Shown here piece after piece: positions 46,147 through 55,515 of a stretch of 64,000 nucleotides of DNA (positions are counted from its first letter, which is position 1; every line of letters begins with the position of its first letter). Both the position numbers and the translations under genes were made by a program. The notes beneath the pieces are model-generated. The model had not been told where the DNA came from. It worked only from the letters and a program-made list of their open reading frames with translations, and made no database searches. The stretch lies in the NCBI RefSeq assembly GCF_002808045.1, contig NZ_CP025000.1, forward strand, positions 1,922,001 through 1,986,000, given 5' to 3'. This stretch comes from Idiomarina sp. X4 (lineage in GTDB: Bacteria > Pseudomonadota > Gammaproteobacteria > Enterobacterales > Alteromonadaceae).

Positions 46147-47814
46147 ATGGAAAAGATTTGGCTGAAAAACTACCCAGCGGGTGTTCCGGAAACTATTGAC
46201 CCGGATCATTTTTCTTCGCTGGTTGATATTCTCGAACAGTCCATCGAGAAGTACGGCGAGAAAACCGCATTCGTAAATATGGACTCAGAGATGAGTTTCA
46301 AAGAATTGGGACTAAAATCTCGCGAATTCGCCGCCTACTTGCAAAGTCAGGGTTTGAAAAAAGGCGATGCGGTTGCGGTAATGATGCCAAACCTGTTGCA
46401 GTACCCTGTTGCTTTATTCGGTATTTTGCGCGCCGGCATGTCGGTGGTGAACGTAAACCCTTTATACACGCCACGCGAATTAAAGCATCAGCTGACTGAC
46501 TCTCAGGCAAAAGCGCTGGTTATTTTAGAAAACTTTGCGCACACCTACGCTAAAATAAAAGATGAGGCACCGCTTGACGTGGTTGTGACCACTCAAATTG
46601 GTGATCAACTGCCGTTCCCTAAGCGGTTTATCGTCAACTTTGTGGTTAAGCACATTAAACGAATGGTGCCGTATCACAACCTCAAAAATACCATTAGCCT
46701 GAATCAGGCAATGGCAAAAGGTGCCCAGACAGAATATCAGCGTCCTGAAGTGACGGGTGACGACATTGCGTTTTTACAGTACACCGGTGGAACCACCGGG
46801 GTCGCTAAAGGTGCTATGTTGTCTCATCGCAATATGGTTGCGAACTTAGAGCAGGTTTCCGCATGCATCACGCCAATTATGAGCGATGGTGAGGAAGTGA
46901 TTATTACTGCGCTACCTCTGTACCATATTTTCGCATTAACGGCGAACTGCCTGACCTTCATTAAGCACGGCGGTAAAAACGTGCTAATTACTAATCCGCG
47001 CGACATGCCAAATTTTGTGAAAGAGTTGAATAAGTATCCGTTTTCAATGATCTCAGGGGTTAACACATTATTTAATGGTCTGCTAAACACGAAAGGCTTT
47101 AAAGATGTTAACTTCTCTAATCTGAAAGTGGCGCTTGGCGGCGGTATGGCGGTACAAAAAGCCGTTGCGGAAGAATGGGAACGGGTGACTAAATCACGCC
47201 TTCTGGAAGGTTATGGTCTTACAGAATGTGCGCCGGTTGTCACGGTTAACCCTTATGATATTGAGCACTACACGGGCAGTATCGGCTTACCGGTTCCTAG
47301 TACCGATGTTCGTATCGTTGATCCCGAAACGCGCGAAGAAGTGCCTATGGGTGAGCCTGGTGAACTTGAAGTTAAAGGCCCTCAGGTTATGGTGGGCTAT
47401 TTGAACCGCCCTGAAGATACGGCTGAGTCCATCAAAGATGGCTGGTTTGCAACAGGTGATATGGCAACGGTTGATGAACGGGGTTATTTTAAAATTGTCG
47501 ACCGTAAGAAAGATATGATTTTGGTGTCTGGCTTTAACGTCTATCCGAATGAAATTGAAGACGTGTTGGCAGATCATCCGAAAGTACTTGAGTCTGCAGC
47601 TATTGGCGTACCACACGAGTCGTCAGGCGAAGTCGTTAAAGTGTTTATTGTGGCAAAAGATAAGTCGTTAACAGAAAGAGAAGTTATCGACTTCTCGCGC
47701 GAGAATATGACTGCCTATAAAGTGCCCAAGCTAGTCGAGTTTCGTGACGAGCTACCGAAATCGAATGTTGGCAAAATCTTGCGCAAAGAGCTACGTGATG
47801 AGGAAAACTCTTGA
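46147..47814 (+). CDS. fadD: long-chain fatty acid-CoA ligase
   Basis: 555 aa acyl-adenylate synthetase. P-loop-like [16 protein letters not shown] near residue 212, [11 protein letters not shown] near 355, and the hinge [21 protein letters not shown] near 435. It activates exogenous fatty acids to acyl-CoA for beta-oxidation and membrane lipids. Length matches E. coli FadD (561 aa). The stop overlaps the TTG start of rnd, so rnd is co-transcribed, as in related genera. Confidence 0.95.
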   Translation: MEKIWLKNYPAGVPETIDPDHFSSLVDILEQSIEKYGEKTAFVNMDSEMSFKELGLKSREFAAYLQSQGLKKGDAVAVMMPNLLQYPVALFGILRAGMSVVNVNPLYTPRELKHQLTDSQAKALVILENFAHTYAKIKDEAPLDVVVTTQIGDQLPFPKRFIVNFVVKHIKRMVPYHNLKNTISLNQAMAKGAQTEYQRPEVTGDDIAFLQYTGGTTGVAKGAMLSHRNMVANLEQVSACITPIMSDGEEVIITALPLYHIFALTANCLTFIKHGGKNVLITNPRDMPNFVKELNKYPFSMISGVNTLFNGLLNTKGFKDVNFSNLKVALGGGMAVQKAVAEEWERVTKSRLLEGYGLTECAPVVTVNPYDIEHYTGSIGLPVPSTDVRIVDPETREEVPMGEPGELEVKGPQVMVGYLNRPEDTAESIKDGWFATGDMATVDERGYFKIVDRKKDMILVSGFNVYPNEIEDVLADHPKVLESAAIGVPHESSGEVVKVFIVAKDKSLTEREVIDFSRENMTAYKVPKLVEFRDELPKSNVGKILRKELRDEENS

Positions 47815-48980
47815 CGCAGCTTGAACTTCCGGAGTCGGTGCGTCAGTACCGGCTCATCTCTTCTACCGATGAATTAGCCGATTTCTGCTCTAAAGCTCGT
47901 CAGGCGGGTTGGTTTGCAATCGACTCTGAGTTTGTGCGAGAACGGACTTTTTACGCGAATCTTGGACTGTTACAGATGCATGCTGGCGGTGACACGGTTA
48001 TCGTGGATCCGTTGGCTGATATTAATTTAGAGCCAGTATGGTCGCTTATTTCTTCGGATAGCATTGAAACCGTTCTGCACGCCGGTGGGGAAGACATTGA
48101 GCTGTTTTTCTATGAAAGTGGCGGTGCTCAACCAAGCCGTGTGTTTGATAGCCAAATAGCTGCCGGGTTTTGTGGTATTGGTGAGTCCATGGGCTATGCT
48201 CGCTTAGTCAGCGATCTATTTGATAATGTGGAGCTCGACAAAAGCCTCTCCCGCACAAACTGGTTAAAACGGCCTTTAAGCCCTGAACAACTGGATTACG
48301 CTGCCGCTGATGCCAGCTATCTGGCTGTTATGTATCCTTATTTGAAAGCACTTTGCGAAGAAAAGGGCTGTTTGGATATCGTCTACGAAGAATCGGTACT
48401 TCAAGTTCGTAAGCGAACGACTCGCATTCCTGACGATCTCTTATATTTGCAAGTGGGTAATGCCTGGCAACTCAATGGTGAGCAGTTAGCGGTTTTACAA
48501 AAGTTGGCCAGTTGGCGGTTCAACAAGGCTAGAAAGAAAAACATTCCATTAGGCTTTATCGCTAAAGACGGCGCATTGTTAGAACTGGCCAGACGCAAAC
48601 CCAAATCACAAAGCGATCTAAATCACATTCGTGACTTACCGCCGTTATCAAAAAAGTATTCCGGCAATGAAATGATTACAGTCATTAGAAAAGCCGAAGA
48701 GCAGGCGACTTCTAAATCGCTGAAGCCCTTAAGCCGGTTGGACGATATGCCGGGCTACAAGGAGACGTTTAAAGCGATAAAGCAAAAAGTCACCGAGCTC
48801 GCTGAGTCACTTGATGTGCCTGTATCATTAGTGGCATCACGAAAACAAATAAATGACCTGATTAATTTTTTCTGGCAGTACTCGCCGCAGCAACAGGAAC
48901 GTCTGCCGCAACCAGACTTACTGACGGGTTGGCGAAATGCAGCAATTGGGGCAGAATTAAGAGCTATTGTAACGTCATAG
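47811..48980 (+). CDS. rnd: ribonuclease D
   Basis: 389 aa 3'-to-5' exoribonuclease for tRNA and stable-RNA maturation. DEDDy motifs: [18 protein letters not shown] (Exo I), HAGGEDIEL (Exo II), [18 protein letters not shown] (Exo III with Tyr). HRDC domain near residues 215-290 ([16 protein letters not shown]). The start is TTG 47811 overlapping the fadD stop. E. coli Rnd is 375 aa and also has a UUG start. Confidence 0.95.
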   Translation: MTQLELPESVRQYRLISSTDELADFCSKARQAGWFAIDSEFVRERTFYANLGLLQMHAGGDTVIVDPLADINLEPVWSLISSDSIETVLHAGGEDIELFFYESGGAQPSRVFDSQIAAGFCGIGESMGYARLVSDLFDNVELDKSLSRTNWLKRPLSPEQLDYAAADASYLAVMYPYLKALCEEKGCLDIVYEESVLQVRKRTTRIPDDLLYLQVGNAWQLNGEQLAVLQKLASWRFNKARKKNIPLGFIAKDGALLELARRKPKSQSDLNHIRDLPPLSKKYSGNEMITVIRKAEEQATSKSLKPLSRLDDMPGYKETFKAIKQKVTELAESLDVPVSLVASRKQINDLINFFWQYSPQQQERLPQPDLLTGWRNAAIGAELRAIVTS

Positions 48981-48994
48981 CGTCGGAGACACTT

Positions 48995-49243
48995 ATGTTG
49001 TGCGATGTGTATCGCAGTTCCCGCAAAGCGGATACCTATATTTACCTTCCTCATGGCGAAGATTTTAGTGAATTACCGGATGCGCTTGTGCAAAGCTTCG
49101 GTAAAGCTGAAAAAATATTGACCATAAATTTAACCACTCGTGAACAACTGGCGCGCTTGAGCGTCAAAGAGTTAACTGAACGACTTGATAACGATGGTTT
49201 TTATCTGCAGCTTCCACCTAAGCAAGAGGATATTTCATGTTAA
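48995..49243 (+). CDS. ycgL: YcgL-domain protein
   Basis: 82 aa from ATG 48995 (CGGAGAC upstream; a longer frame from 48929 overlaps rnd). Recognisable opening MLCDVYRSSRKADTYIYL, then VQSFGKAEKILTINLT and NDGFYLQLPPKQED. Small alpha/beta fold of unknown function conserved next to rnd and an MltB-like gene. The stop overlaps the next start by 7 bp. Confidence 0.9.
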   Translation: MLCDVYRSSRKADTYIYLPHGEDFSELPDALVQSFGKAEKILTINLTTREQLARLSVKELTERLDNDGFYLQLPPKQEDISC

Positions 49244-50229
49244 AAAAATTAGTTAGCCGTGCATTAATTGGAGTTTTGGCCTTGGTCAGCATGAGTGTCT
49301 CTGCGCAGGATGAGAATGTCGAGAAGAAGTTTTCTGACTACGTGGAAGCATTGAAAGACGAAGCTCGAAGCAATGACTATAGCGACGAGACCCTGGAAAA
49401 AGCGTTTGCTAATGTGAAGTATTATCAACGTGCGGTAGAGCTTGATAAAAACCAGCCAGAATTTAAATTGACGTTGGATACTTACCTGCCAAGAGCGGTT
49501 CCAGAGTGGAAAGCCAAAAAGGCGCAAGAAAAGTATGAAGAGCATAAAGAGCTGCTTGAAAAAGTAGGCAAAGAATACGGTGTCCAGCCTCGCTTTATTG
49601 TTGCGTTGTGGGGGATTGAAACAAATTTTGGTTCATATACAGGTGGTTTCGATGTTGTGTCGGCATTGACGACGCTGGCGTTTGACGGACGGCGTGAAGC
49701 ATTTTTCAAAAAACAATTATGGCACGCGTTAACGATTATCCAGGATGGACACATTGCCCCGGAAAAAATGCAGGGCTCCTGGGCAGGCGCCATGGGGCAG
49801 ACTCAGTTTATGCCAAGCTCGTTTATGAATTATGCGGTCGATTATGACGGTGATGGGCGTAAAGACATTTGGGGAAGCTATCCGGATGTGTTTGCTTCTG
49901 CCGCTAACTATTTGAGCTCGGTGGGCTGGCGCGACGATGTTACCTGGGGCCGCCAGGTGCAACTGCCAGAAGGGTTTGATACTTCTCTGTCGGGACTGGA
50001 CACGAAGAAAAAGCTAAGCGAATGGGGTGACTTAGGCGTGACCCGATATGACGGCTCAAAGCTTCCGCAGAGGGACGATATTAAAGCGTCTGTGGTCATT
50101 CCGGATGACAAAGAAGGGCGAGTGTACCTGGCTTACGCGAATTACGATGCGTTAATGCGTTGGAATCGCTCGCATTACTTTGTGGCTGCGGTGGGATACT
50201 TGTCCGATCGCATCCGCTTTCCTCGGTAG
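49237..50229 (+). CDS. MltB-type lytic murein transglycosylase
   Basis: 330 aa. Signal peptide residues 1-23 (VLALVSMSVSAQ) without a lipobox, so periplasmic rather than the lipoprotein MltB. Catalytic glutamate in ALWGIETNFGSY near residue 128, then GAMGQTQFMPSSF and YDGDGRKDIWGSYPD. It would cut peptidoglycan forming anhydro-muropeptides, the substrate of AmpG above. Overlaps ycgL by 7 bp. Confidence 0.92.
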   Translation: MLKKLVSRALIGVLALVSMSVSAQDENVEKKFSDYVEALKDEARSNDYSDETLEKAFANVKYYQRAVELDKNQPEFKLTLDTYLPRAVPEWKAKKAQEKYEEHKELLEKVGKEYGVQPRFIVALWGIETNFGSYTGGFDVVSALTTLAFDGRREAFFKKQLWHALTIIQDGHIAPEKMQGSWAGAMGQTQFMPSSFMNYAVDYDGDGRKDIWGSYPDVFASAANYLSSVGWRDDVTWGRQVQLPEGFDTSLSGLDTKKKLSEWGDLGVTRYDGSKLPQRDDIKASVVIPDDKEGRVYLAYANYDALMRWNRSHYFVAAVGYLSDRIRFPR

Positions 50230-50244
50230 TCATCGAAGCTGCAT

Positions 50245-50688
50245 ATGGGCAGTTTAATGACTTGGTACGAAAAGCCGCTGCAGGAGCTGACCGCATCCGA
50301 GTGGGAGGCTCTCTGTGATGGTTGCGGCCAGTGTTGCGTCAACCAACTGCTTGATGAGGAAGACAACCTTTACTCTACGGACGTTGCTTGTCAGTTGCTC
50401 GATACCGAAACAGCACGCTGTACCGATTATGCAAACCGGAGTCAGCGTGTGCCCGCCTGTGTGACGTTAACGCCAAAAAACATTGAGGATGTTTACTTCA
50501 TGCCTGCGACTTGTGCGTATCGGTTGAGGGCGCAAGGACAGCCGTTGCCCAGATGGCATCCGTTAAAGCATAACGGTAGCAAAGAGCCGATGAAAAGAGC
50601 CGGCTATTGTGTTGCCGGCCAATGTATCAGCGAACGAAAATACAGTGGCGACCTGGAGGACAGAATCGTTACCTGGCCGCTCAACTAA
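50245..50688 (+). CDS. ycgN: YcgN-family cysteine cluster protein (UPF0260)
   Basis: 147 aa with conserved cysteines CDGCGQCC near residue 27, CTDY, CVTL and CAYR, plus CVAGQC near the end, suggesting a metal or Fe-S site. The family function is unknown. It lies after the transglycosylase in the order ycgL-mltB-like-ycgN. ATG 50245 or ATG 50257 may be the start; neither has a good ribosome site. Confidence 0.87.
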   Translation: MGSLMTWYEKPLQELTASEWEALCDGCGQCCVNQLLDEEDNLYSTDVACQLLDTETARCTDYANRSQRVPACVTLTPKNIEDVYFMPATCAYRLRAQGQPLPRWHPLKHNGSKEPMKRAGYCVAGQCISERKYSGDLEDRIVTWPLN

Positions 50689-50691
50689 GAT

Positions 50692-51240
50692 CTATTTATG
50701 GTAAAGCACTAAGCCTTTACGCTTTTTAAATAAGCCAATGAAGTGGGCTAGCGTGACAATAACACCTAAGAGCAGTAACCCACCAAATATCCATGTCATC
50801 CAGCCGGGCATTCCCATTCCAAGCCACTGCCAGTCAATATCACCGCATAAGCCTGGTGCAGCAAACAACCCAGGAAACCACTCATGCAGCGGCGCCCAGC
50901 CTGGAAAGTCTGGCGCGCTTTCGCATACGGCGAAAAAGGCGTTCTTAGACGTTTGTAAGTCCCAGTGGTCGTAAGCAATACGCAACCCTTCAAAGCTGCT
51001 GTATAACCAACCGACTAGCGCTACCCAACGCAATAACGCATAACCTGACCCGATGAGTCCAATAATGGCAGAAAGGGCAATGCCAACAACGGCCATGCGC
51101 TGATAAACACACTTGACGCAAGGTTCAAGACCTAATACAGCCTGAAAGTACAGTGCGGCTCCTAAAAGTGCGGCACACCCCAGAAAAAGAAGAAGCCAGG
51201 CAAACGGTTTGGTCGGCCACTGACCAATAGACAGCATCAC
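50692..51240 (-). CDS. dsbB: disulfide bond formation protein DsbB
   Basis: 182 aa inner-membrane protein with four helices. Redox pairs: CVKC in the first loop (C41, C44 region) and the periplasmic pair CESAP...GLCGD near residues 105 and 132. It re-oxidises DsbA and passes electrons to quinones. Length near E. coli DsbB (176 aa). Convergent with ycgN (three-base gap), divergent from fadR. Confidence 0.93.
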   Translation of the reverse strand: MMLSIGQWPTKPFAWLLLFLGCAALLGAALYFQAVLGLEPCVKCVYQRMAVVGIALSAIIGLIGSGYALLRWVALVGWLYSSFEGLRIAYDHWDLQTSKNAFFAVCESAPDFPGWAPLHEWFPGLFAAPGLCGDIDWQWLGMGMPGWMTWIFGGLLLLGVIVTLAHFIGLFKKRKGLVLYHK

Positions 51241-51317
51241 TCTATTCCTTAAGAAAGTGTAAAAACGATGAAACCATACCCAAATGCTTCGTGAATGTCG
51301 ATATAAAGGCAGAAGTT

Positions 51318-51334
51318 ATCTTGTCCGACCTCGT
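51318..51334 (+). promoter_or_regulatory. candidate FadR autoregulatory operator
   Basis: ATCTTGTCCGACCTCGT matches the E. coli FadR consensus (AGCTGGTCCGACCTGTT type) at about thirteen of seventeen bases and overlaps the -35 box of fadR. Confidence 0.6.
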
Positions 51335-51350
51335 ATAAGACTGCTAGAAT
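51321..51350 (+). promoter_or_regulatory. fadR promoter
   Basis: TTGTCC (51321-51326), 18-bp spacer, TAGAAT (51345-51350), 31 bp before ATG 51381. Confidence 0.55.
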
Positions 51351-51380
51351 CACTCTATCATTCAGCATTTGGGCGGGAAA

Positions 51381-52091
51381 ATGATTATAAAAGCCAAAAG
51401 TCCGGCGGGATTTGCCGAAGAGTATATCGTTAAGTCTATTTGGAACGGGCATTTTGCGCCAGGAACCATTTTACCCGCAGAACGTGAATTATCGGAACTA
51501 ATTGGCGTTACTAGAACGACGTTACGGGAAGTTTTGCAACGCTTGGCTCGTGATGGTTGGTTGACCATTCAACATGGTAAGCCGACAAAAGTGAATAATT
51601 TCTGGGAAACTTCCGGGTTAAATATACTGGAAACCTTAGCTCGCCTTGATGAAGATGGCATGCCAGAGTTGGTTGATCAACTCTTATCTGCCCGTACCAA
51701 TATTAGTGCTATTTATATCCGCGCAGCCATTCGTCATAACCCAGGCCGCGTCATTGAGTTGATAGAAGCAGCGAAAGAGCTTGAGGACGATGAAAAGAGC
51801 TTCGCAGAGTTTGACTATCAGCTAAACCACGACTTAGCCATGGCGTCCGGAAACCCGATTTATGTATTGGTGTTAAACGGATTTAAAGGTCTGTATTCAC
51901 GAATCGGTCAGTACTACTTTTCTTCACCTGAGGCCCGCCAACTGGCACGCGATTATTATGAAAATTTAGTGAACTGCGCCAAAGAGGGCGACTATAACGA
52001 ATCGGTCAACCTGGTGCGCCGCTACGGCTATGAATCTGCGGAAATATGGCACAGTTTACGAGGCGACATGCCCAATAACCTAGTCGAATAA
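51381..52091 (+). CDS. fadR: fatty acid metabolism regulator FadR
   Basis: 236 aa GntR-family regulator from ATG 51381 (GGGCGGG upstream; a longer TTG frame from 51369 adds four residues). The N-terminal winged helix is nearly identical to the remembered E. coli Fad[39 protein letters not shown] in pieces at residues 34-72. The C-terminal acyl-CoA-binding domain follows. It represses fad genes and activates fab genes in the absence of acyl-CoA. Divergent from dsbB. Confidence 0.97.
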   Translation: MIIKAKSPAGFAEEYIVKSIWNGHFAPGTILPAERELSELIGVTRTTLREVLQRLARDGWLTIQHGKPTKVNNFWETSGLNILETLARLDEDGMPELVDQLLSARTNISAIYIRAAIRHNPGRVIELIEAAKELEDDEKSFAEFDYQLNHDLAMASGNPIYVLVLNGFKGLYSRIGQYYFSSPEARQLARDYYENLVNCAKEGDYNESVNLVRRYGYESAEIWHSLRGDMPNNLVE

Positions 52092-52114
52092 AGCGCCGGA
52101 AAGGCGCTTTTTTT
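52091..52114 (+). terminator. fadR terminator
   Basis: AAGCGCC / GGCGCTT stem with GGAAA loop and a seven-T tail, starting on the fadR stop codon. Confidence 0.9.
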
Positions 52115-52203
52115 ATGATCTTAATTTTTGCGTTGCTTAGCTATTTACAATTCTATAACCTATTAGCTGATACCGACCTAATAGCTAAAAGGAAAATAAG
52201 AAA

Positions 52204-52653
52204 ATGAAGGGATCAGTACTAGATTTTGACGAGGGCAACCGTAGCGGCATTATCTCTGGTGAAGATGGTAATCGTTATACTCTCGATATTTCAGAATGGA
52301 AAGGAAACCAGTTGCCGAAAGTGGGTGCGAAAGTCGATTTTGCAGTGACCGGTGACAAAGCTGAAGCGGTTTACCCAGACTCCGCTGCCTCAAGTACTAG
52401 CACATCGTCGAAGAAAATTGCCGCCGCTGTCTTGGCCTTTTTCTTAGGTGCTTTTGGTGCGCATAAATTCTATCTGGGATACACCAAAGAAGGCGTTATT
52501 ATGCTGTTGGTGTTCTTGTTTGGATTTATTCTTTTAGGCTTTCCGTCGATTATTATTGGCATTATTGCATTCGTCGAATTTATTATTTATATCGTTAAGC
52601 CTGACGATGAATTCGAGGAAACCTATGTTCAGGGGCATCGTCCTTGGTTTTAA
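52204..52653 (+). CDS. TM2-domain membrane protein with N-terminal OB-like domain
   Basis: 149 aa. Residues 1-58 resemble a cold-shock-type OB fold (MKGSVLDFDEGNRSGIIS, KVGAKVDFAV). A Ser/Thr linker (residues 60-70) leads to a TM2 domain: two helices with AFFLGAFGAHKFYLGYTKEG and a second hydrophobic run. The C-terminus GHRPWF with its stop codon is the first unit of a 23-bp tandem array. Function unknown; TM2 proteins are often small membrane proteins of unclear role. Confidence 0.85.
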   Translation: MKGSVLDFDEGNRSGIISGEDGNRYTLDISEWKGNQLPKVGAKVDFAVTGDKAEAVYPDSAASSTSTSSKKIAAAVLAFFLGAFGAHKFYLGYTKEGVIMLLVFLFGFILLGFPSIIIGIIAFVEFIIYIVKPDDEFEETYVQGHRPWF

Positions 52654-52747
52654 AAGGGCATCGTCCTTGGTTCTAAAAGGGCATCGTCCTTGGTTCTAAA
52701 AGGGCATCGTCCTTGGTTCTAAAAGGGCATCGTCCTTGGCTTTAAAA
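52633..52747 (+). repeat. 23-bp tandem repeat, five copies, at the TM2-gene 3' end
   Basis: Unit GGGCATCGTCCTTGGTTCTAAAA, starting at 52633, 52656, 52679, 52702 and 52725. Copies two to four are identical; the first (GGTTTTAAAA) and last (GGCTTTAAAA) differ by one or two bases. The TM2 gene's stop TAA lies in copy one, so copies two to five are untranslated and, as 23 is not a multiple of three, cycle through all frames. Confidence 0.95.
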
Positions 52748-52763
52748 TTGAATTTGAACAATA

Positions 52764-52788
52764 AAAAAGGCGCCAGAGGCGCCTTTTT
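52764..52788. terminator. bidirectional terminator between TM2 gene and sodB
   Basis: Perfect stem AAAAAGGCGCC / GGCGCCTTTTT with an AGA loop, usable from both strands. Confidence 0.9.
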
Positions 52789-52815
52789 GTTTTGTATTTG
52801 TAAAACTCAGAACTA

Positions 52816-53397
52816 TTAACCTAAGTTTTTGTTCACAAAGTCCCAGTTCACCAACTTCCAGAATGCTTCCAGGTAGTTAGGGCGAGAGTTGCGATAATCA
52901 ATGTAGTAGGCGTGTTCCCATACGTCGACAGTTAATAGAGCTTCAACACCATCGTGTGCAACTGGAGTGTCTGCATCATCGGTGTTCAGGATATCAACAG
53001 AGCCGTCAGATTTTTTCACTAGCCAAGTCCAGCCTGAGCCAAAGTTGCCTGCTGCGCTTGCGTTGAATTCTTCCTGAAATTTTTCGAAAGAACCCCATTT
53101 GTCGTTGATAGCGTCAGCAATAGCGCCAGTTGGAGCGCCACCACCATTTGGGCTCAAACAGTTCCAGTAAAACGTGTGGTTCCAGACTTGAGCAGCGTTA
53201 TTAAACAAGCCACCTTTTTCTGACTTAATGATGTCTTCTAACGACTTACTTTCAAGGTCAGTACCTTTGACGGCATCGTTCAGTTTGTTGACGTAAGTCG
53301 CGTGGTGCTTGCCATAGTGATACTCTAAAGTCTCTTCTGAGATATGAGGCGCTAATGCGTTTTTCTCATAAGGAAGAGCGGGTAGTTCAAATGCCAT
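52816..53397 (-). CDS. sodB: iron superoxide dismutase
   Basis: 193 aa. Metal ligands: H27 in YHYGKHH, H74 region in [12 protein letters not shown], and D/H in [11 protein letters not shown] near residue 157. Fe-type motif [12 protein letters not shown] and the Fe-SOD signature [11 protein letters not shown] favour iron. Converts superoxide to peroxide and oxygen in the cytoplasm. Has a good promoter and a hairpin leader. Confidence 0.96.
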   Translation of the reverse strand: MAFELPALPYEKNALAPHISEETLEYHYGKHHATYVNKLNDAVKGTDLESKSLEDIIKSEKGGLFNNAAQVWNHTFYWNCLSPNGGGAPTGAIADAINDKWGSFEKFQEEFNASAAGNFGSGWTWLVKKSDGSVDILNTDDADTPVAHDGVEALLTVDVWEHAYYIDYRNSRPNYLEAFWKLVNWDFVNKNLG

Positions 53398-53436
53398 AGT
53401 CTCTCTCCGTAGTTTTTCTTTTAAGGCAACTTAGTA

Positions 53437-53465
53437 TCTGGCGACACGTATTTATAATCGCCAGA
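53437..53465 (-). promoter_or_regulatory. hairpin in the sodB 5' leader
   Basis: TCTGGCGA and TCGCCAGA form a perfect 8-bp stem around a 13-nt A+T-rich loop, 40 to 68 bases upstream of the ATG, between it and the promoter. Confidence 0.6.
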
Positions 53466-53492
53466 AGACGAATTTTATTCTTGTATCTACGT

Positions 53493-53521
53493 TATATAGG
53501 GTTGGTTAGATTGCTTTTCAA
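53493..53521 (-). promoter_or_regulatory. sodB promoter
   Basis: On the minus strand TTGAAA (53516-53521), 17-bp spacer, TATATA (53493-53498); the transcript would begin near 53486. Confidence 0.65.
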
Positions 53522-53607
53522 GGAAATCTTTCAATTTAGGCAAATCTTTTCTGCTGTGCTAGAATACTTGAGTGTTTTAATCAACCATTATGTAGAGCAG
53601 AGGTGTT

Positions 53608-53946
53608 ATGGAAACGGTTGACAGAATTAAGCAACAAATCGAAGAAAATCCCATTTTGTTATACATGAAAGGCTCGCCGAAACTGCCAAGCTGTGGCTTT
53701 TCGTCACAGGCATCACAGGCTCTTATGGGATGTGGCCAGGCGTTTGCTTATGTGGATATTTTGCAGAACCCGGATATTCGTGCGGAACTGCCAAAGTACG
53801 CAAACTGGCCAACCTTCCCACAGCTTTGGGTTGAAGGTGAATTAGTCGGTGGTTGTGATATTATCATTGAGATGTTCCAAAATGGTGAATTGCAGCAGCT
53901 GATTACAGAGGTAGCAGAGCGCCACCCGGAACCGTCAGCAGAGTAA
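53608..53946 (+). CDS. grxD: monothiol glutaredoxin Grx4/GrxD
   Basis: 112 aa CGFS-type glutaredoxin: YMKGSPKLPSCGFSSQA near residue 20, then WPTFPQLWVEGELVGGCDI binding glutathione. It carries Fe-S clusters, working with BolA-type partners. Length matches E. coli GrxD (115 aa). Confidence 0.95.
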   Translation: METVDRIKQQIEENPILLYMKGSPKLPSCGFSSQASQALMGCGQAFAYVDILQNPDIRAELPKYANWPTFPQLWVEGELVGGCDIIIEMFQNGELQQLITEVAERHPEPSAE

Positions 53947-54069
53947 ATCAGCTGAACAAATAGTAAGCAATCGGTCAAAAGTTTTGACAGAGCCCTTGTT
54001 TTTAACTTGGTCTATCCCCATTACCGATTGTGAAGGTTTCATTTACTTTAACTGAAATGGAGAGAATCA

Positions 54070-54675
54070 ATGTCTGTATTAGTAGGTCGTAAAGCACCTG
54101 ATTTTACTGCAGCAGCGGTACTTGGCTCAGGTGAAATTGTTGAAGATTTCAAACTGTCTGACCATATCAAAGGCAAAAAAGCAGTTATTTTCTTCTACCC
54201 ACTGGACTTCACTTTCGTATGTCCTTCTGAGCTAATCGCTTTTGACAAGCGTTTAGAAGAATTCAATAAGCGTGGCGTAGAAGTTATCGGTGTTTCTATC
54301 GATTCTCAGTTCACGCACAACGCATGGCGTAACACCTCAACTGACGACGGTGGTATCGGTCAGGTGAAATACCCATTGGTTGCTGACGTACGTCACAGCA
54401 TCTGTAAAGCGTATGACGTTGAGCACCCAGAAGCAGGCGTTGCGTTCCGTGGTTCATTCCTGATCGACGAAGACGGTATGGTTCGTCACCAGGTTGTTAA
54501 CGACTTACCATTAGGTCGTAACATCGACGAAATGCTGCGTATGGTTGACGCATTGAACTTCCATCAGAAGCACGGTGAAGTTTGCCCCGCAGGTTGGGAA
54601 GAAGGTAAAGAAGGCATGAAAGACAACCCTGAAGGTGTTGCTTCTTACCTGTCTAAAAACGCTGACAAACTATAA
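54070..54675 (+). CDS. 2-Cys peroxiredoxin
   Basis: 201 aa. Peroxidatic Cys in LDFTFVCPSELIAF near residue 51; resolving Cys in GEVCPAGWEEGKEGMK near residue 170. It reduces peroxides, next to sodB and grxD, an oxidative-stress group though separately promoted. Typical Prx1/AhpC class; the AhpF partner is not in the window. Confidence 0.94.
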   Translation: MSVLVGRKAPDFTAAAVLGSGEIVEDFKLSDHIKGKKAVIFFYPLDFTFVCPSELIAFDKRLEEFNKRGVEVIGVSIDSQFTHNAWRNTSTDDGGIGQVKYPLVADVRHSICKAYDVEHPEAGVAFRGSFLIDEDGMVRHQVVNDLPLGRNIDEMLRMVDALNFHQKHGEVCPAGWEEGKEGMKDNPEGVASYLSKNADKL

Positions 54676-54690
54676 GCGTTTAATGATAGT

Positions 54691-54719
54691 AAAAAGTCGC
54701 TCTTCGGAGCGACTTTTTT
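54691..54719 (+). terminator. peroxiredoxin terminator with UUCG loop
   Basis: AAAAAGTCGCTC / GAGCGACTTTTT with TTCG tetraloop closed by C-G, 15 bases after the stop. Confidence 0.93.
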
Positions 54720-54736
54720 GTTTTACGTTTCTAAAG

Positions 54737-55375
54737 TTAGTCACTAGAAGCCAGTGGCCAGCCTCCTAAATCTTTCCAACGGTTGACCATCCAGCAGAAT
54801 AACTCTGCCGTACGCTCTGTGTCATAAAGAGCGGAGTGAGCCTGTTTCCCATCAAACTCAATTCCGGCAGCCTGGCAAGCTTTTATTAGTACCGTTTGCC
54901 CTAAAGTCAGAGCGGCCAAAGACGTGGTGTCAAAGCTTACAAAGGGGTGAAACGGGTTACGTTTTAAATTGGCCCGTTCAGCCGCAGCCATGACAAAACT
55001 ATGGTCAAAGTTCGAGTTATGACCGACCAAAACAGAGCGCTGACAACCCGCCGCTTTTTGCGCTTTTCTAATGGGTTTAAACAGTTCGCGTAATGCCTCT
55101 GACTCTGGGACTGCGCCGCGCAGGGGACTGTCTGGATCAATGCCGTTAAAATCGATAGCCGCTTGTTCTATGTTGGCGCCTTCAAAAGGTTCGACGTTAT
55201 AATGCACTGAATCAACCGGCTTTAACGTGCCGTCGCTGTCAAAGTCCAGCAGTACCGCCGCTATTTCTAAAAGGGCATCTGTTTTTGCGTTAAAACCCGC
55301 AGTTTCAACGTCAACAACGACCGGCATATAGCCACGAAACCGTTTCTTCATTAGCGACTCAGAAGTGTCAGACAT
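54737..55375 (-). CDS. rnt: ribonuclease T
   Basis: 212 aa DEDDh exoribonuclease that trims 3' ends of tRNA and stable RNAs. Exo [12 protein letters not shown], Exo [13 protein letters not shown], Exo [17 protein letters not shown]. Length near E. coli (215 aa). Divergent from motY, the same arrangement described in Vibrio. Confidence 0.95.
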   Translation of the reverse strand: MSDTSESLMKKRFRGYMPVVVDVETAGFNAKTDALLEIAAVLLDFDSDGTLKPVDSVHYNVEPFEGANIEQAAIDFNGIDPDSPLRGAVPESEALRELFKPIRKAQKAAGCQRSVLVGHNSNFDHSFVMAAAERANLKRNPFHPFVSFDTTSLAALTLGQTVLIKACQAAGIEFDGKQAHSALYDTERTAELFCWMVNRWKDLGGWPLASSD

Positions 55376-55457
55376 AAAGACCCTTTAGTTATTTAAGTGG
55401 TTATCTCAATTGGCGCCTATTATGCCAAAGATATATCGACAATGCTGAGAGAAACGC

Positions 55458-55484
55458 TAAAGCGCGGCGAATAAATGCCGATAA
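55458..55484 (+). promoter_or_regulatory. sigma-28 (FliA) promoter of motY
   Basis: TAAA (55458-55461), 15-bp spacer, GCCGATAA (55477-55484), an exact flagellar class 3 promoter, 31 bp before ATG 55516. Confidence 0.88.
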
Positions 55485-55515
55485 AAGCGTATTCGAACTT
55501 TGAACCGGAGTGCCT

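Larger units (their letters stand above)
51279..51373. repeat. 10-bp inverted repeat flanking the fadR promoter
   Basis: CCCAAATGCT (51279-51288) and AGCATTTGGG (51364-51373) are perfect complements 75 bp apart. The second arm runs into the Shine-Dalgarno of fadR; the promoter and FadR-like operator lie between the arms. Confidence 0.6.

Noticed and set aside
52633..52747. CRISPR-like array
   Set aside because: The 23-bp units are directly adjacent with no spacers, and no cas genes are present.
53947..54069. OxyR-type site before the peroxiredoxin gene
   Set aside because: Only isolated ATAG/CTAT words occur, without the four-element spacing of an OxyR site.
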